Source of the DNA: Bacteroidales bacterium
Lineage (GTDB): Bacteria > Bacteroidota > Bacteroidia > Bacteroidales > CG2-30-32-10
DNA: 33,525 nucleotides
NCBI GenBank assembly: GCA_035353855.1
Contig: DAOQAK010000045.1
Span: 1-33,525 of the forward strand
Direction: 5' to 3'
Shown one piece after another: positions 8,501 to 15,460 of the stretch. Numbering within the stretch: position 1 is the stretch's first letter; the number at the start of each line of letters is the position of its first letter. Made by a program: the position numbers and the translations under genes. Below the pieces are notes generated by a model. That model was not told where the DNA came from, searched no databases, and saw nothing but the letters and a program-made list of their open reading frames with translations.

Positions 8501-11152
8501 ATTAATAGTTGCATCCCCATCACCACCATAATCTATACCATTATTTGTATATGAATTAGGTCCTTCCGCATCTTTAGCATTTCCTGATGATAAAACTATT
8601 CCGCTATGGTAACCTATTGTTGAACTTCCTCCCTGGAAGTATCCAATTTGCCTTGAATTTCCTGTAAATTTAACTAAAGAATCTTCGAGACAACCGGAAA
8701 TCAGGTAATGTTCAACCATGTAAGAAGCAGTATAAGAAGTATTGTTTACAGTTAAATCAGTTATAGAACTTGTTGTAAATCTTTTGATGGTACAACTGCT
8801 GCTTTCACCGGCAGCATTTACTGAAGTAACTTTCCAGTAATAAGTTGTACCTGCAGTCATACCGGTAGGTGAATATGTAAGAGCAGTTCCAACATTAGCT
8901 ACAAAAGGAGGGTTACTACTTGTGCCAAAATATACATTGTAAGAAACAACAGCACCACCGGTTGTGGGTGCAGTCCAGTTAAGTGATGCAGCTGTACCGA
9001 TATTTGTTGCTCCATTTGATGGGCTGTTTAGTGTTGGGCAGTTTGGTAATGTTATAGGTGAACATGTAACATTTATGGTAAAATCACCTGTGGCTGTTCC
9101 TGTTCCGTGAACAAAGAAATAATATGTTGTTCCATTTACAGATGTAAAAGTGATAGAAGGGTCATTATCTCCGCATATGGTATAATCATCATCTTCTCCT
9201 GTAATACAAGACAGCGATGCACAAGTCCCGGAGTAGATACTTAATTTTGTGTCCAGGGCAGAACCGCAAAGACTTACAGTAACATCATTTGCTCCTGTTG
9301 AAGTATATTTATACCAAACTCCGGGAGCAGTAATTGTTGTTCCGCAGGTAGCTGTAGGGTCACCAGTTGAAGTAGCAGCAGTTGTAGTTCCCGGTGTAGA
9401 TGAGTTACAACTTAAAGCAATTGCTCCTGAGCATTGATCATTTGCAGGAATAACAGGACATGGATTTGTAGTAAAAGTAGCAGAAGTAGTATAATCAGAA
9501 GTGGTACCATTACAGCTTGATGAGGCATATACCCTTAAATAATAAGTAGTATTACAGAGTAGCGTTGAAACAGTAGCTGAAGTTCCATTAGTATATCCAT
9601 GTGTAGTAACACTATTATAATCTACTGTAGGACTGGTACCAACTACCCAGTAATAAGTAATTGTAGCGCTACCAGTTGGTGAACCGGCAGCCCATGATAA
9701 GTTAGCAGTAGTAAGTCCTGTTGCTGTGCCTGTTACATTTATAGGAGCTCCGGGCGTAACGCATGAACCAGCCTGAACATTTATGGAATAGTCTTCTACT
9801 TCACCATAATTTGTGGTACCACAAGGGTCTAGTGTTCCTGTATAAGTAATTCTAACTCTCATTCTTGTAGTTCCTAATGTTGAACTTGCAGGAGGAGCTA
9901 CAGTAGCAGTATATTGTCCGGCTCCCGGAGTACCTAAAACGGTAACGGTTTCATTGGGGTCCCCAAAATCACCATCCTGGTTCCAGTCAATCCAGATACC
10001 ACACTGGTCGCTTACTCCGCCACTGCCATTAGTAACAACAATAGAATAATTACTGCCAATACTCATATTAGTAGATTGTGCAGTATAATCAGTATAACCA
10101 CCGCTGGTGCATACTGTAGAGTTATCAATTGTCCCTAATTGGACTCTCGAAATATATTCCTGACAAGTGGTTGCACTTGCATCACAATAACAAGGAACTG
10201 AAGTTGTCGAAAAATTATTAGGATTATTTGTTGTACTTGTTGTATTGTATTTTGTATTAGTTGTTGCACAATTGTATTCACAAACTTGTACCCTGTATGC
10301 AGTACTTGCAGTTAATCCTGTAACTGAAACACTGGTGCCTCCTCCATTGTAAATACAGTACCATCCTGATGTTCCAATTTGTGTTCCGCTTCCAAAAGCA
10401 GTATTTGCCGTATATGTAGTTCCATTAATAGGAGCCGCAGTTCCTGTTGACCCCTGGTACATAAATACAGCGCAGTTACTGCCATTTCCTCTGGTCCAGC
10501 TTATGGTAGCTTCACTCGCGCAAATATCACTGGAGGTGATGTTCGTTGCTTGAGTAGTAGGAACGGCGCAATTATCATATGTAATTTGAATATTTGGTCT
10601 GTATGAGTTTACTGTTCCATTACCTGTGGGCGCACTTGTATTCTGATACCAAATTTCATGTTTCGATGTTGAAGAAGTATATCTGAAATAGGGATATGAA
10701 GTTGATCCTGTTCCACCATAATTAGTTTCAATACAAACCATTAAATTATCTCCAGTATAGTTGAACGGTGTAGTTAATGTAATAGTTTTCCACCCGGTGC
10801 TGGTAAAACTAAGCGTACCGCTGTATACAGTAGTAGCACCAGATATCATGTTTGCCCAGGTTCCTGCTGTTTGTATAGATGATGTGGTTGTTTTTAAATA
10901 GATAACCACTGAAGCAGATGATGTTTGAGAAGCTTCAACATTAAATCCAAGCGATGTGATACTTCCTGTACCTCCTATTTCCGTACTTGTATATATTGCC
11001 GAGCTTCTTTCATATCCATAATACATTCCAAATGGCTGTCTTTGATAAGAAGTTCCTGTACCTATTGTTACAGTGGTGGCATTAACTTCATTAAATAAAG
11101 AGATAATGCAAAAAATAGCAATACCAAATAAATACTTGTAGAGGTTTTTCAT
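2504..11152 (-). CDS. Giant multidomain T9SS type-B adhesin (SprB-like organisation), 2882 residues
   Basis: A signal peptide (1-25) precedes, in order: a paralogous N-terminal domain (27-195); fibronectin-III (197-316); GEVED domain (322-459, ending YGEVEDYSI); fibronectin-III (464-563); PPC-type domain (570-697); fibronectin-III (703-795); choice-of-anchor-L domain (798-1043, with FRYTFASEEYNEW); Calx-beta-like domain (1046-1158); two Ig/PKD domains (1160-1328); three ~89-residue tandem modules (1329-1596); eight ~90-residue modules with a YC motif and NPLP-like ends (1597-2640), the first two each followed by two PKD domains; further PKD-like domains (2641-2804); and a type-B T9SS/gliding-associated sorting domain (2805-2882, starting IPNAFTPDGDGIND). 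The protein is exported through Sec and T9SS to the cell surface, where it probably acts in adhesion or gliding. Cysteines recur at fixed places in the modules. Family placement is firm; the ligand is unknown. Confidence 0.95.
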   Translation of the reverse strand: MKNLYKYLFGIAIFCIISLFNEVNATTVTIGTGTSYQRQPFGMYYGYERSSAIYTSTEIGGTGSITSLGFNVEASQTSSASVVIYLKTTTSSIQTAGTWANMISGATTVYSGTLSFTSTGWKTITLTTPFNYTGDNLMVCIETNYGGTGSTSYPYFRYTSSTSKHEIWYQNTSAPTGNGTVNSYRPNIQITYDNCAVPTTQATNITSSDICASEATISWTRGNGSNCAVFMYQGSTGTAAPINGTTYTANTAFGSGTQIGTSGWYCIYNGGGTSVSVTGLTASTAYRVQVCEYNCATTNTKYNTTSTTNNPNNFSTTSVPCYCDASATTCQEYISRVQLGTIDNSTVCTSGGYTDYTAQSTNMSIGSNYSIVVTNGSGGVSDQCGIWIDWNQDGDFGDPNETVTVLGTPGAGQYTATVAPPASSTLGTTRMRVRITYTGTLDPCGTTNYGEVEDYSINVQAGSCVTPGAPINVTGTATGLTTANLSWAAGSPTGSATITYYWVVGTSPTVDYNSVTTHGYTNGTSATVSTLLCNTTYYLRVYASSSCNGTTSDYTTSATFTTNPCPVIPANDQCSGAIALSCNSSTPGTTTAATSTGDPTATCGTTITAPGVWYKYTSTGANDVTVSLCGSALDTKLSIYSGTCASLSCITGEDDDYTICGDNDPSITFTSVNGTTYYFFVHGTGTATGDFTINVTCSPITLPNCPTLNSPSNGATNIGTAASLNWTAPTTGGAVVSYNVYFGTSSNPPFVANVGTALTYSPTGMTAGTTYYWKVTSVNAAGESSSCTIKRFTTSSITDLTVNNTSYTASYMVEHYLISGCLEDSLVKFTGNSRQIGYFQGGSSTIGYHSGIVLSSGNAKDAEGPNSYTNNGIDYGGDGDATINAISGYDSEDAAVLEFYFKPSSNTVSFRYTFASEEYNEWVGSTYNDAFGFFLTGGPENYNSKNIALIPGTSTPVTINNVNHGHADSGCGPGPGTNPSYFRDNACTVSGSYPYKIECDGLTTVLTATAAVTPCKWYHIKLVVADVSDGIYDSWVFLEANSFSSGSGVAMSVANPTGTKHSYEGCTSSITFTRTDTVDTSAPINVSYSMGGTTTSGTDYTAPQNPVTIPIGVNSVTIPLYTNSDGVTEGIESIIITVTAGGCPCNPDIIKDTIFLHDFVGVSAHIQEADQSICNGASVTLHGVVTAGNYYQYSWSSSGGMATVHTQNITVSPTSTTYYYLLVRDSCENVARDTVRITVNTFSSIPTSATATPSTICNGESTTLAVVGGSLGTGATWHWYSSSCGGTAVGTGSSISVSPTTSTTYYVRAEGTCNTTSCVNVLVTVNPPATVNAGSDITICASATATLTGSIGGGASSATWSGGTGTYNPNNTTLNAVYTPSAAEITAGTVTLTLTTNDPTGPCPAVYDNVKIIIYPVPTIDAGDNQTICKGSTVTLAGTIGGAATSATWSGGTGSFNPNANTLNAVYTPSTAEANAGTVTLTLTTNDPSGPCTALSDNMTITINPIPTVEASANQTICAGYTVTLAGSVGGAASSGTWSGGTGNFNPNASTLNAIYTPSTAEINAGTVTLTLTTNDPSGPCSAVSDNMTITINPLPIAYNVTGGGEYCSGGIGLPICISSSQNGISYQLQYNGANTGLPIAGTGSALCFPNQTAAGTYTVIATNTTTSCQNNMTGNAVIVINPLPVANAGLDFSIPNGTNTTLSGSATNGSVPYTYSWTPTDSLVDPNIQNPVTTNLNFTTVFTLNVADIKGCTSSDQVVVTITGGPLTVSSVSATPNEICFGDSAQIAAFASGGSGTYTYSWLSNPTGFVDSTQSPFVHPDTTTTYIVTANDGWNNAYDSVMVIVNPLPIAYIVSGSGSYCAGGTGLDVCLSFSDIGISYQLQFNGVNIGTPLMGNDSFLCFENQTNAGVYTVIATDTATHCVNTMTGTATITINPNPVVNAGTDITIPYGTTTTLNGSATGGSGNYLYFWTPADSVINANITNPLTTNLNATTTFTLTVIDKATGCIGTDDVVITVVGHPINIIALNASPNAICYGDSTLLNAIADGGSGVYTYSWLSNPSGFVDSTQSPMVHPLDTTTYIVTADDGYNTISDSITIIVNPLPILYNVTVSDNGVYCASEPGVLVGLNNSEINVEYELYFNGTSTGLNIAGTGSVISFGYQTAGTYLIIATNTITHCTDTMNGFANIIVNPLPVTYNLSGSGEYCLSGSGVTLTLSGSQLGVNYTLYLNGAPTNIDTLGTGSAINFPDQPTGNYTIIATDTLTHCVDTMNGIANVVVNPLPTIYNLSGSGSYCASGSGVTLTLSGSQLGVNYTLYLNGSPTNIDTLGTGSAINFNNQPAGVYMIVATDISHTTLCTDTMSGIATVTVNPLPIAYDLTAAGNGEYCASYPGVALQLSGSQVGVNYTLYLNGNNTNIVISGTGSAISFPEQPAGTYTVIAEYVSPNTHCSDTMNGEATIIVNPLPEKFNLFPTNAQYCASDSGVEIGLDGSQLNVQYVLFVNGIPTGETLMGTGDTISFGIQPAGTYIVIATDTITTCQNNMTGSSTITINPLPNPYDINPSGTTQYCTGGTGITVLLSDSDPGVDYMLYLNGVSTGIHVAGTGSPISFGNQLSGDYIIIATNIATDCKDTMNGFANITVFSNPPIDAGDDTSICAGSSAVLNANIGTSYEYLWNPSTGLSATNISNPTSTPSSTTTYYLTITDSNGCTASDQVTITVVDIPVVTSLSSDLTTDFGYIGNNIIITANPDGYDTYQFYVDGNLEQNSPSNVYETSTLTGTQTIYVIAEEGGCLSATDSLIIKIKSIPNAFTPDGDGINDLFAKGLDLTIINRWGQSLFEGKDGWDGKYEGKLVAAGTYFYIIKLYDKNENITELKGSVNVAGK
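3233..4837 (-). repeat. Six tandem YC/NPLP modules in the giant adhesin
   Basis: Residues 2106-2195, 2196-2283, 2284-2373, 2374-2465, 2466-2554 and 2555-2640 share the pattern YC.S..GV..L, then YxLYLNG, GTGS.ISF, QPAG.Y.VIAT and C.DTMNG..., mostly closing with NPLP (the last lacks it). With the two copies in the supermodules this makes eight. The most alike are the second and third of this run (residues 2196-2373), which share LSGSQLGVNYTLYLNG, suggesting recent duplication. Confidence 0.85.
4838..6364 (-). repeat. Duplicated supermodule (YC module + PKD + PKD) in the giant adhesin
   Basis: Residues 1597-1850 and 1851-2105 (254 and 255 residues) repeat the same three-domain order: a YC module with ISYQLQ(Y/F)NG, a PKD-type domain with TNLN.TT.FTL, and a second PKD-type domain with GFVDSTQSP and TTYIVTA. 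The second PKD-type domain matches almost word for word in both copies, which indicates duplication of the whole three-domain block. Confidence 0.85.
6365..7168 (-). repeat. Three tandem ~89-residue modules in the giant adhesin
   Basis: Residues 1329-1418, 1419-1507 and 1508-1596 are near-copies, each with NxTIC, ATLTGS-like, TWSGGTG, YTPS.AE and LTLTTNDP.GPC in the same order. They are stacked Ig-like stalk modules. Similar DNA over about 0.8 kb makes unequal recombination and copy-number change plausible. Confidence 0.85.
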
Positions 11153-11277
11153 ATTGATAATTTTATTTTTTAATTACAATTGTACTTTTAATATTTAATA
11201 CGAAAAATTATTTAAATACGTTACTTCGTTTTTATAATATTAAAACTATAAAACGTAAATATTAACTTTGAATAAGA

Positions 11278-11655
11278 TTATTGATTTTTGTTAGTGTTAA
11301 ATTTACCATCATTAAGAATTATACCTTCTTTGGTAATTTCTTCATCAGATATTTCTTTAATCGATACCTGTTCAGCAACTTGTCCAATTCTTGATAATCT
11401 TTTATTTATATCTTCTAATGTAACTTTACTTTCTGCGATAATTACGCAAAGTCCGGTAGAGAAGCTGGTTTTTGAAGAATAAATATTTTCACATTGAATT
11501 AATATCCTGTCAACAGAAGGCGCATCAACTTCTTTCTGAATAGTAGTAATCTTTAGTACAATTTTATTTTTTTGTTTAGAAGATACATTTTGTGTTTGTC
11601 CGAAACATAAATTTGCAAACATGAAAAGTGCAAATAAAATTGATGTTGTTCTCAT
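11278..11655 (-). CDS. Small secreted protein of unknown function (125 residues)
   Basis: A signal peptide is clear: MRTT, then a hydrophobic stretch ending NLCFGQ at about residue 20, cut before TQNVSS. The mature part has about 105 residues, is rich in I, K, E and S, holds two cysteines (in IQCENI and TGLCVI) that might form a disulfide, and ends in a polar tail (KFNTNKNQ). I recognise no domain. It lies 125 bases upstream of the giant adhesin on the same strand, so read-through into that gene is possible, but the spacing argues against a tight operon. Export to the periplasm or surface is inferred from the signal peptide alone. Confidence 0.7.
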   Translation of the reverse strand: MRTTSILFALFMFANLCFGQTQNVSSKQKNKIVLKITTIQKEVDAPSVDRILIQCENIYSSKTSFSTGLCVIIAESKVTLEDINKRLSRIGQVAEQVSIKEISDEEITKEGIILNDGKFNTNKNQ

Positions 11656-11740
11656 AGGTAAAAGGATTATAAGTTTTGTAGTTTATGAAAATTCTTAAAT
11701 GAAAAGATTATAACAGCCATAGCTATTTAAAAAAAACACG

Positions 11741-11748
11741 CAAATATA
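11741..11748 (-). promoter_or_regulatory. Candidate -7 element for the small secreted protein
   Basis: The minus strand reads TATATTTG, an exact match to the Bacteroidota -7 consensus TAnnTTTG. It lies about 86 bases upstream of the start at 11655. No clear TTTG -33 element was found at the expected distance, so this is a weak call in AT-rich DNA. Confidence 0.25.
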
Positions 11749-12026
11749 AGAATTTAAATTCTTATAAAAAAGCATGTTAGCAATTTTGTTAATATTTTTA
11801 ATATTAATAATATGTTTATTAATCGAAATTTTTAATATGAAAATTATTTGTTTTAACAAAAAAATATATATAAAAGTATTGTAAATGAGATATTTATATC
11901 TGTGATTGTTTTTTTAGTCTATATTATAAACAAATATGGAATAAAAATAACCTTATTAATAATTTTATTAAGTTTTTTTATGGCAGGTATTATTCAATTA
12001 AAAAAACTTTATCTGTTTTGAATTTA

Positions 12027-12074
12027 TACTCGTTCTTTTCAGGTTTGCAAAAGCAAAACTGTTTAGAACGAGTA
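12027..12074. repeat. Hairpin 1: 48-base near-perfect inverted repeat
   Basis: TACTCGTTCT (12027-12036) pairs exactly with AGAACGAGTA (12065-12074). Inside, after a 3x3 T/T internal loop, CAG pairs with CTG and, past a G/A mismatch, TTTGC pairs with GCAAA around an AAAA loop. The inner arm carries AGGTTTGCAAAA (12041-12052), which is the exact complement of bases in hairpin 2. It may be a structured RNA or a palindromic mobile repeat. Without a copy-number search I cannot tell which. Confidence 0.7.
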
Positions 12075-12126
12075 ATACCGTACAGAAAACAAAAAATATT
12101 TTTGCAAACCTCTTTTCTGTCGGTAT
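12075..12126. repeat. Hairpin 2: 52-base inverted repeat directly abutting hairpin 1
   Basis: ATACCG-T-ACAGAAAA (12075-12089) pairs with TTTTCTGTCGGTAT (12113-12126), with one T bulged. The interior contains TTTTGCAAACCT (12100-12111), complementary over 12 bases to the inner arm of hairpin 1. No base separates the two hairpins. Together they could form a kissing or pseudoknotted RNA fold, or represent a composite palindromic repeat. Confidence 0.65.
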
Positions 12127-12263
12127 AAGAACCATATTCCGGCTGGGTTTCTGAAATCTTCATGCTTTTGTTTTCACAATGACCCAAATTATTGTTTTCA
12201 TTAATTTTAATCGATCTCTTAATTTTTGGTGTAATATAAAGATATAAGTATATGTTAATTTTT

Positions 12264-12293
12264 TTTGTAGTCTGGATTTTTTTTTCATCTTTG
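12264..12293 (+). promoter_or_regulatory. Candidate Bacteroidota promoter for the type-A T9SS protein
   Basis: TTTG (12264-12267) and CATCTTTG (12286-12293) are 18 bases apart. The consensus is TTTG-N19-21-TAnnTTTG, so the -33 matches fully and the -7 at 7 of 8 positions. The predicted leader before the start at 12386 would be about 85 bases. Confidence 0.4.
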
Positions 12294-12385
12294 CATTCCT
12301 TTTTTTAAAAATCAAGGTGGATTTTATCAAAAATAAAATCCATTTTTTATCATAAAATACTCATTATTAACTAAAAAATGAAAAG

Positions 12386-13744
12386 ATGAAAAAATTAATT
12401 ACAATTTCACTAATTTGCTTCTTTATGCTTGCTTATAATGCAACTAAAGCGCAAATTTTTACCAGCGATTTCGAAACATGGACTGGTAATGTACCGGCCA
12501 ACTGGGCAGTAGCAACTACAGTATCAAATCTTGAAGCCGACAGCGTTATCCCATACGCTACTAGTGTTCATTCCGGAGATTCTGCTTGCAGACTTGTAAA
12601 CAGGCAAGGTACTTCTTCTCATAAAAGATTTACAACTCAAGCTGTTTCTGTTACTTCAGGAACAACATATGCTATTAATTTTTGGGTAAGAGGTCATGGA
12701 AGTATTAGAACAGCATTATATTCGGGATCTGCTTATGGAACGTATAACGCATGGATTAATGTGAACTCAACTAGCTGGGCTTTACAAACACAAAGCGTAA
12801 CTGCTACTACCACTTCTAGTACAGCTCAATTTATTTTCTCTATAGCATCAACATTTGCTGATATGGATGACATTCAAATTGATGATGTTACTATCGGTGT
12901 AGCAGTTATTGATACAGTTTCAATTCATGATATTCAGTATACAACAGCAATACCTGCAAATTCTCCATATAATAATCAAACAGTTTATACTGGAGGTATT
13001 GTAACAGCTAAATATAAATCAGGATATTTTATTCAAAATGGCAGTGGATCATGGAATGGACTTTTTGTTTATGATGCTACTAATGCAGCAAGTGTTACCC
13101 GGGGAGATTCTGTTATAATTAAAGGAATTGTTACAGAATATAATAATCTTACTGAAATGAAAACGATAACCAGCTTTACAAAAGTAAATTCAGGTAATGC
13201 TGAACCTGCACCTTATGTAGTTACAGGAGCCAATTCAAATAATGAAGAATTCGAAAGTGTATTGGTTACAATACTAAATGCTAATTGTCTGACAACAGCT
13301 GATACTAATGGTGTTTGGCTTGTTTATGATACAGATACTACTTATATCGATTCTCTGATATATATTTATTCTCCTGTTATTGGGACTACTTATGATATTA
13401 CCGGGGTGAATTATTATATCAAAGGAGCATATTCATATGTAAGCGGGAAACTTGCAATTGAGCCAAGAGATGTTAATGATATTTCAATTCATACTGGTAT
13501 AAATGAAATTGAAAATGACAATATAAATATTTATCCTAATCCCGTTTCTGATATTCTTTATGTAAATAATTTAATTGGTACAGAAAAAATACAAATTATT
13601 AATATTCTTGGCGAAACAATAAAAGATGTTAAAGCCTCGGGAACTAAAGAAACAATCAACGTTAGTGATTTGTCTAAAGGTATATATATTCTTAATATCA
13701 ATAATAATGGTAGAAATTTATCTAAGAAAATTTCTATTGAATAA
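12386..13744 (+). CDS. Secreted protein with OB-fold-like domain and T9SS type-A sorting domain
   Basis: The 452-residue protein has a signal peptide (1-22, ending ATKAQ). Residues 24-172 (DFETWTGNVPANW, then SGDSACRL, YAINFWVRGHG and DDIQIDDVTIG) look like a choice-of-anchor-J or carbohydrate-binding jelly roll. Residues 178-366 (IHDIQYTT, YTGGIVTAKYKSGYFIQNG, RGDSVIIKGIVTEYNN) resemble the OB-fold domain often found next to secreted nucleases in Bacteroidota, but no nuclease domain is present. Residues 373-452 are a type-A sorting domain: NINIYPNPVSD, then IINILGE and LSKGIYILNI. The product should be exported by Sec and T9SS and attached to the surface or released. It is flanked by its own promoter and a strong terminator, so it is probably a single-gene unit. 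Role unknown; surface binding is an inference. Confidence 0.88.
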   Translation: MKKLITISLICFFMLAYNATKAQIFTSDFETWTGNVPANWAVATTVSNLEADSVIPYATSVHSGDSACRLVNRQGTSSHKRFTTQAVSVTSGTTYAINFWVRGHGSIRTALYSGSAYGTYNAWINVNSTSWALQTQSVTATTTSSTAQFIFSIASTFADMDDIQIDDVTIGVAVIDTVSIHDIQYTTAIPANSPYNNQTVYTGGIVTAKYKSGYFIQNGSGSWNGLFVYDATNAASVTRGDSVIIKGIVTEYNNLTEMKTITSFTKVNSGNAEPAPYVVTGANSNNEEFESVLVTILNANCLTTADTNGVWLVYDTDTTYIDSLIYIYSPVIGTTYDITGVNYYIKGAYSYVSGKLAIEPRDVNDISIHTGINEIENDNINIYPNPVSDILYVNNLIGTEKIQIINILGETIKDVKASGTKETINVSDLSKGIYILNINNNGRNLSKKISIE

Positions 13745-13764
13745 ATATTGAATTAATAAATTTT

Positions 13765-13796
13765 AAAAGCAGCTATCAAATAGCTGCTTTTTTTTA
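13765..13796 (+). terminator. Rho-independent terminator after the type-A T9SS protein
   Basis: AAAAGCAGCTAT (13765-13776) pairs perfectly with ATAGCTGCTTTT (13780-13791) around a 3-base loop and is followed by more T. It begins 20 bases past the stop at 13744. Its T tract runs into a -7-like site for the next gene. Confidence 0.93.
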
Positions 13797-13802
13797 TTTT
13801 TG
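13795..13802 (+). promoter_or_regulatory. Candidate -7 element overlapping the terminator tract
   Basis: TATTTTTG matches TAnnTTTG and lies 14 bases before the ATG at 13817. A -33 element would have to sit inside the terminator hairpin and none is evident, so the call is tentative. Confidence 0.3.
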
Positions 13803-13816
13803 CTCAAATTGCTGAA

Positions 13817-15454
13817 ATGAAAAAAAATATTTTTTATTTTTTGTTGTTATTTTGTAGCACAAACGTATTCGTTAATATTTATGCTCAGAAAGATAAACCT
13901 TTAAGAGTTGAAATCACTGCAAAATACAATTCCGATTCATACAAAATAATTCCATTTGGCGAAAAAGGTGTAATGCTTTTTTATTTAGGAAATGACGATA
14001 ATAAACGTCAGGATCCCGGTAAATGGTATTTTACATTATATAATACCAATTTTTCCGAGTTATGGACTAAGGAGCAGATTGTTCCTAAAGATATGCAGTT
14101 TATGTTTTTTGATTATTCTGAAAGATACCTGTACTTATATTTTGAAAACAATAACAGTTCATATTCCAATGGCAATATTGAAATTTTAAAAATTGATATT
14201 GATAGCGCTAATGTTAAAACGTATAATACTGTTATAAATGAACGGGCAAAAGTAACGTCATTCAAAGTACACGATGATGTGGTTATGCTTACAGGTTATA
14301 CCCTTCCGAGTCGTGGTAAATCATGCTTGCAGGGATGTATTTCACTTACATTCATTCCGGGGATTTTTGGTTATACTGTTTTCCATTATAGCCCATTTAT
14401 TTTAACTTATAATTTGAATAACGGAGCTTCAAAAATTATTCGTGATGATTTTAAAGGACATGCTTATGCAGATGATTTATCATTCGATGATAAGAGCGGA
14501 ACATTTGATATTACAATTAAAAATCATATTCCGCGAAAAACAAACGCCATGTATATTGATGAATTCAGTGCAGACGGATTAAAAACAAATTCATTGAAAC
14601 TGGTTACCAATGATGATCAACGTAAATTGAATACATGCCGTATTATTTCATTAAATGAAAATGAAAAAATTCTTATAGGTACCTATAATAATGCAACTAA
14701 AGGAAATAAAGCAAACCCTGCATTTGCAGGCTTTTCAGAAGGTGCATCCGGAATATTTTTTAACAGGATTTATAATGGGCAACAAAGCGATATCAAATTT
14801 TATAATTTTTCAAAGTTTAAAAATTTCTATTCGTACATCAGCGAACAACGCGCTTTAAACATTATGAAAAAAGCAAAGAAAATGGAAATGAAAGGAAAAG
14901 AACTTTCATTCAATTATAAATTGCTGATGCATGATATTATTAAAAAAGATTCAGATTATATTATGGTTGCTGAGGCTTATTATCCCGAATACCATACAAT
15001 CACTTATACCAGCTTTGATATGTACGGGCATCCGATTACAACATCATATACTATTTTTGACGGCTATCGTTATACCAATGCAATAATTGCTTGTTTTAAC
15101 AGTGATGGAGAATTATTGTGGGATAACAGTTTTGAGATATGGAATATTTTAACTTTTAACTTAAAGGAAAGAGTGAACGTAATGTTTGATGGTGATGATA
15201 TTTTACTTACTTATAGCAACAATGGGAATATTGCTTCAAAAATTATTCATGGAAGCGAAGTGGTGGAGGGCAAGCAGTACACTCAAATAGAAAGCACATA
15301 TACGAATGATAAACTTATTTCTGATTACAACAGTGATATGGAATACTGGTATGGTAATTATTTTATTTCTTATGGATATCAGAAAATTAAAAATGTTCAG
15401 CAAAACAAAGGGAAACGCACGGTTTTTTATTTTAATAAAATAGCATTTCAATAA
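13817..15454 (+). CDS. Secreted protein of unknown function (545 residues)
   Basis: An ATG 20 bases after the preceding terminator opens a signal peptide (1-24, hydrophobic FYFLLLF core, ending NIYAQ). The mature chain has many short beta-strand-like segments (for example KWYFTLYNT, RYLYLYFE, VVMLTGYTLP), which suggests a beta-rich, possibly propeller fold, and a lysine-rich helical patch near residues 350-370 (IMKKAKKMEMKGKE). No catalytic motif or T9SS sorting domain is visible, so it probably stays in the periplasm or the outer membrane. Its stop is followed within 6 bases by the ATG of the amino-acid permease, so the two are very likely co-transcribed and translationally coupled. This hints at a link to uptake, but no family is recognised. 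Confidence 0.8.
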   Translation: MKKNIFYFLLLFCSTNVFVNIYAQKDKPLRVEITAKYNSDSYKIIPFGEKGVMLFYLGNDDNKRQDPGKWYFTLYNTNFSELWTKEQIVPKDMQFMFFDYSERYLYLYFENNNSSYSNGNIEILKIDIDSANVKTYNTVINERAKVTSFKVHDDVVMLTGYTLPSRGKSCLQGCISLTFIPGIFGYTVFHYSPFILTYNLNNGASKIIRDDFKGHAYADDLSFDDKSGTFDITIKNHIPRKTNAMYIDEFSADGLKTNSLKLVTNDDQRKLNTCRIISLNENEKILIGTYNNATKGNKANPAFAGFSEGASGIFFNRIYNGQQSDIKFYNFSKFKNFYSYISEQRALNIMKKAKKMEMKGKELSFNYKLLMHDIIKKDSDYIMVAEAYYPEYHTITYTSFDMYGHPITTSYTIFDGYRYTNAIIACFNSDGELLWDNSFEIWNILTFNLKERVNVMFDGDDILLTYSNNGNIASKIIHGSEVVEGKQYTQIESTYTNDKLISDYNSDMEYWYGNYFISYGYQKIKNVQQNKGKRTVFYFNKIAFQ

Positions 15455-15460
15455 TTGAAG

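Larger units (their letters stand above)
11656..12385. other. 730-base gene-free stretch between divergent genes
   Basis: No convincing coding frame. A 65-codon minus frame at 11990-12187 lacks a family resemblance and is explained by the inverted repeats it crosses. The stretch holds a candidate -7 site for the leftward gene (11741-11748), a pair of strong hairpins (12027-12126), and a candidate promoter for the rightward gene (12264-12293). The remainder is very AT-rich with nothing recognisable. Confidence 0.6.

Noticed and set aside
11990..12187. 65-codon minus-strand frame in the hairpin region
   Set aside because: It crosses both hairpins, shows no signal peptide, domain or plausible ribosome site, and its codons are dictated by the palindromes.
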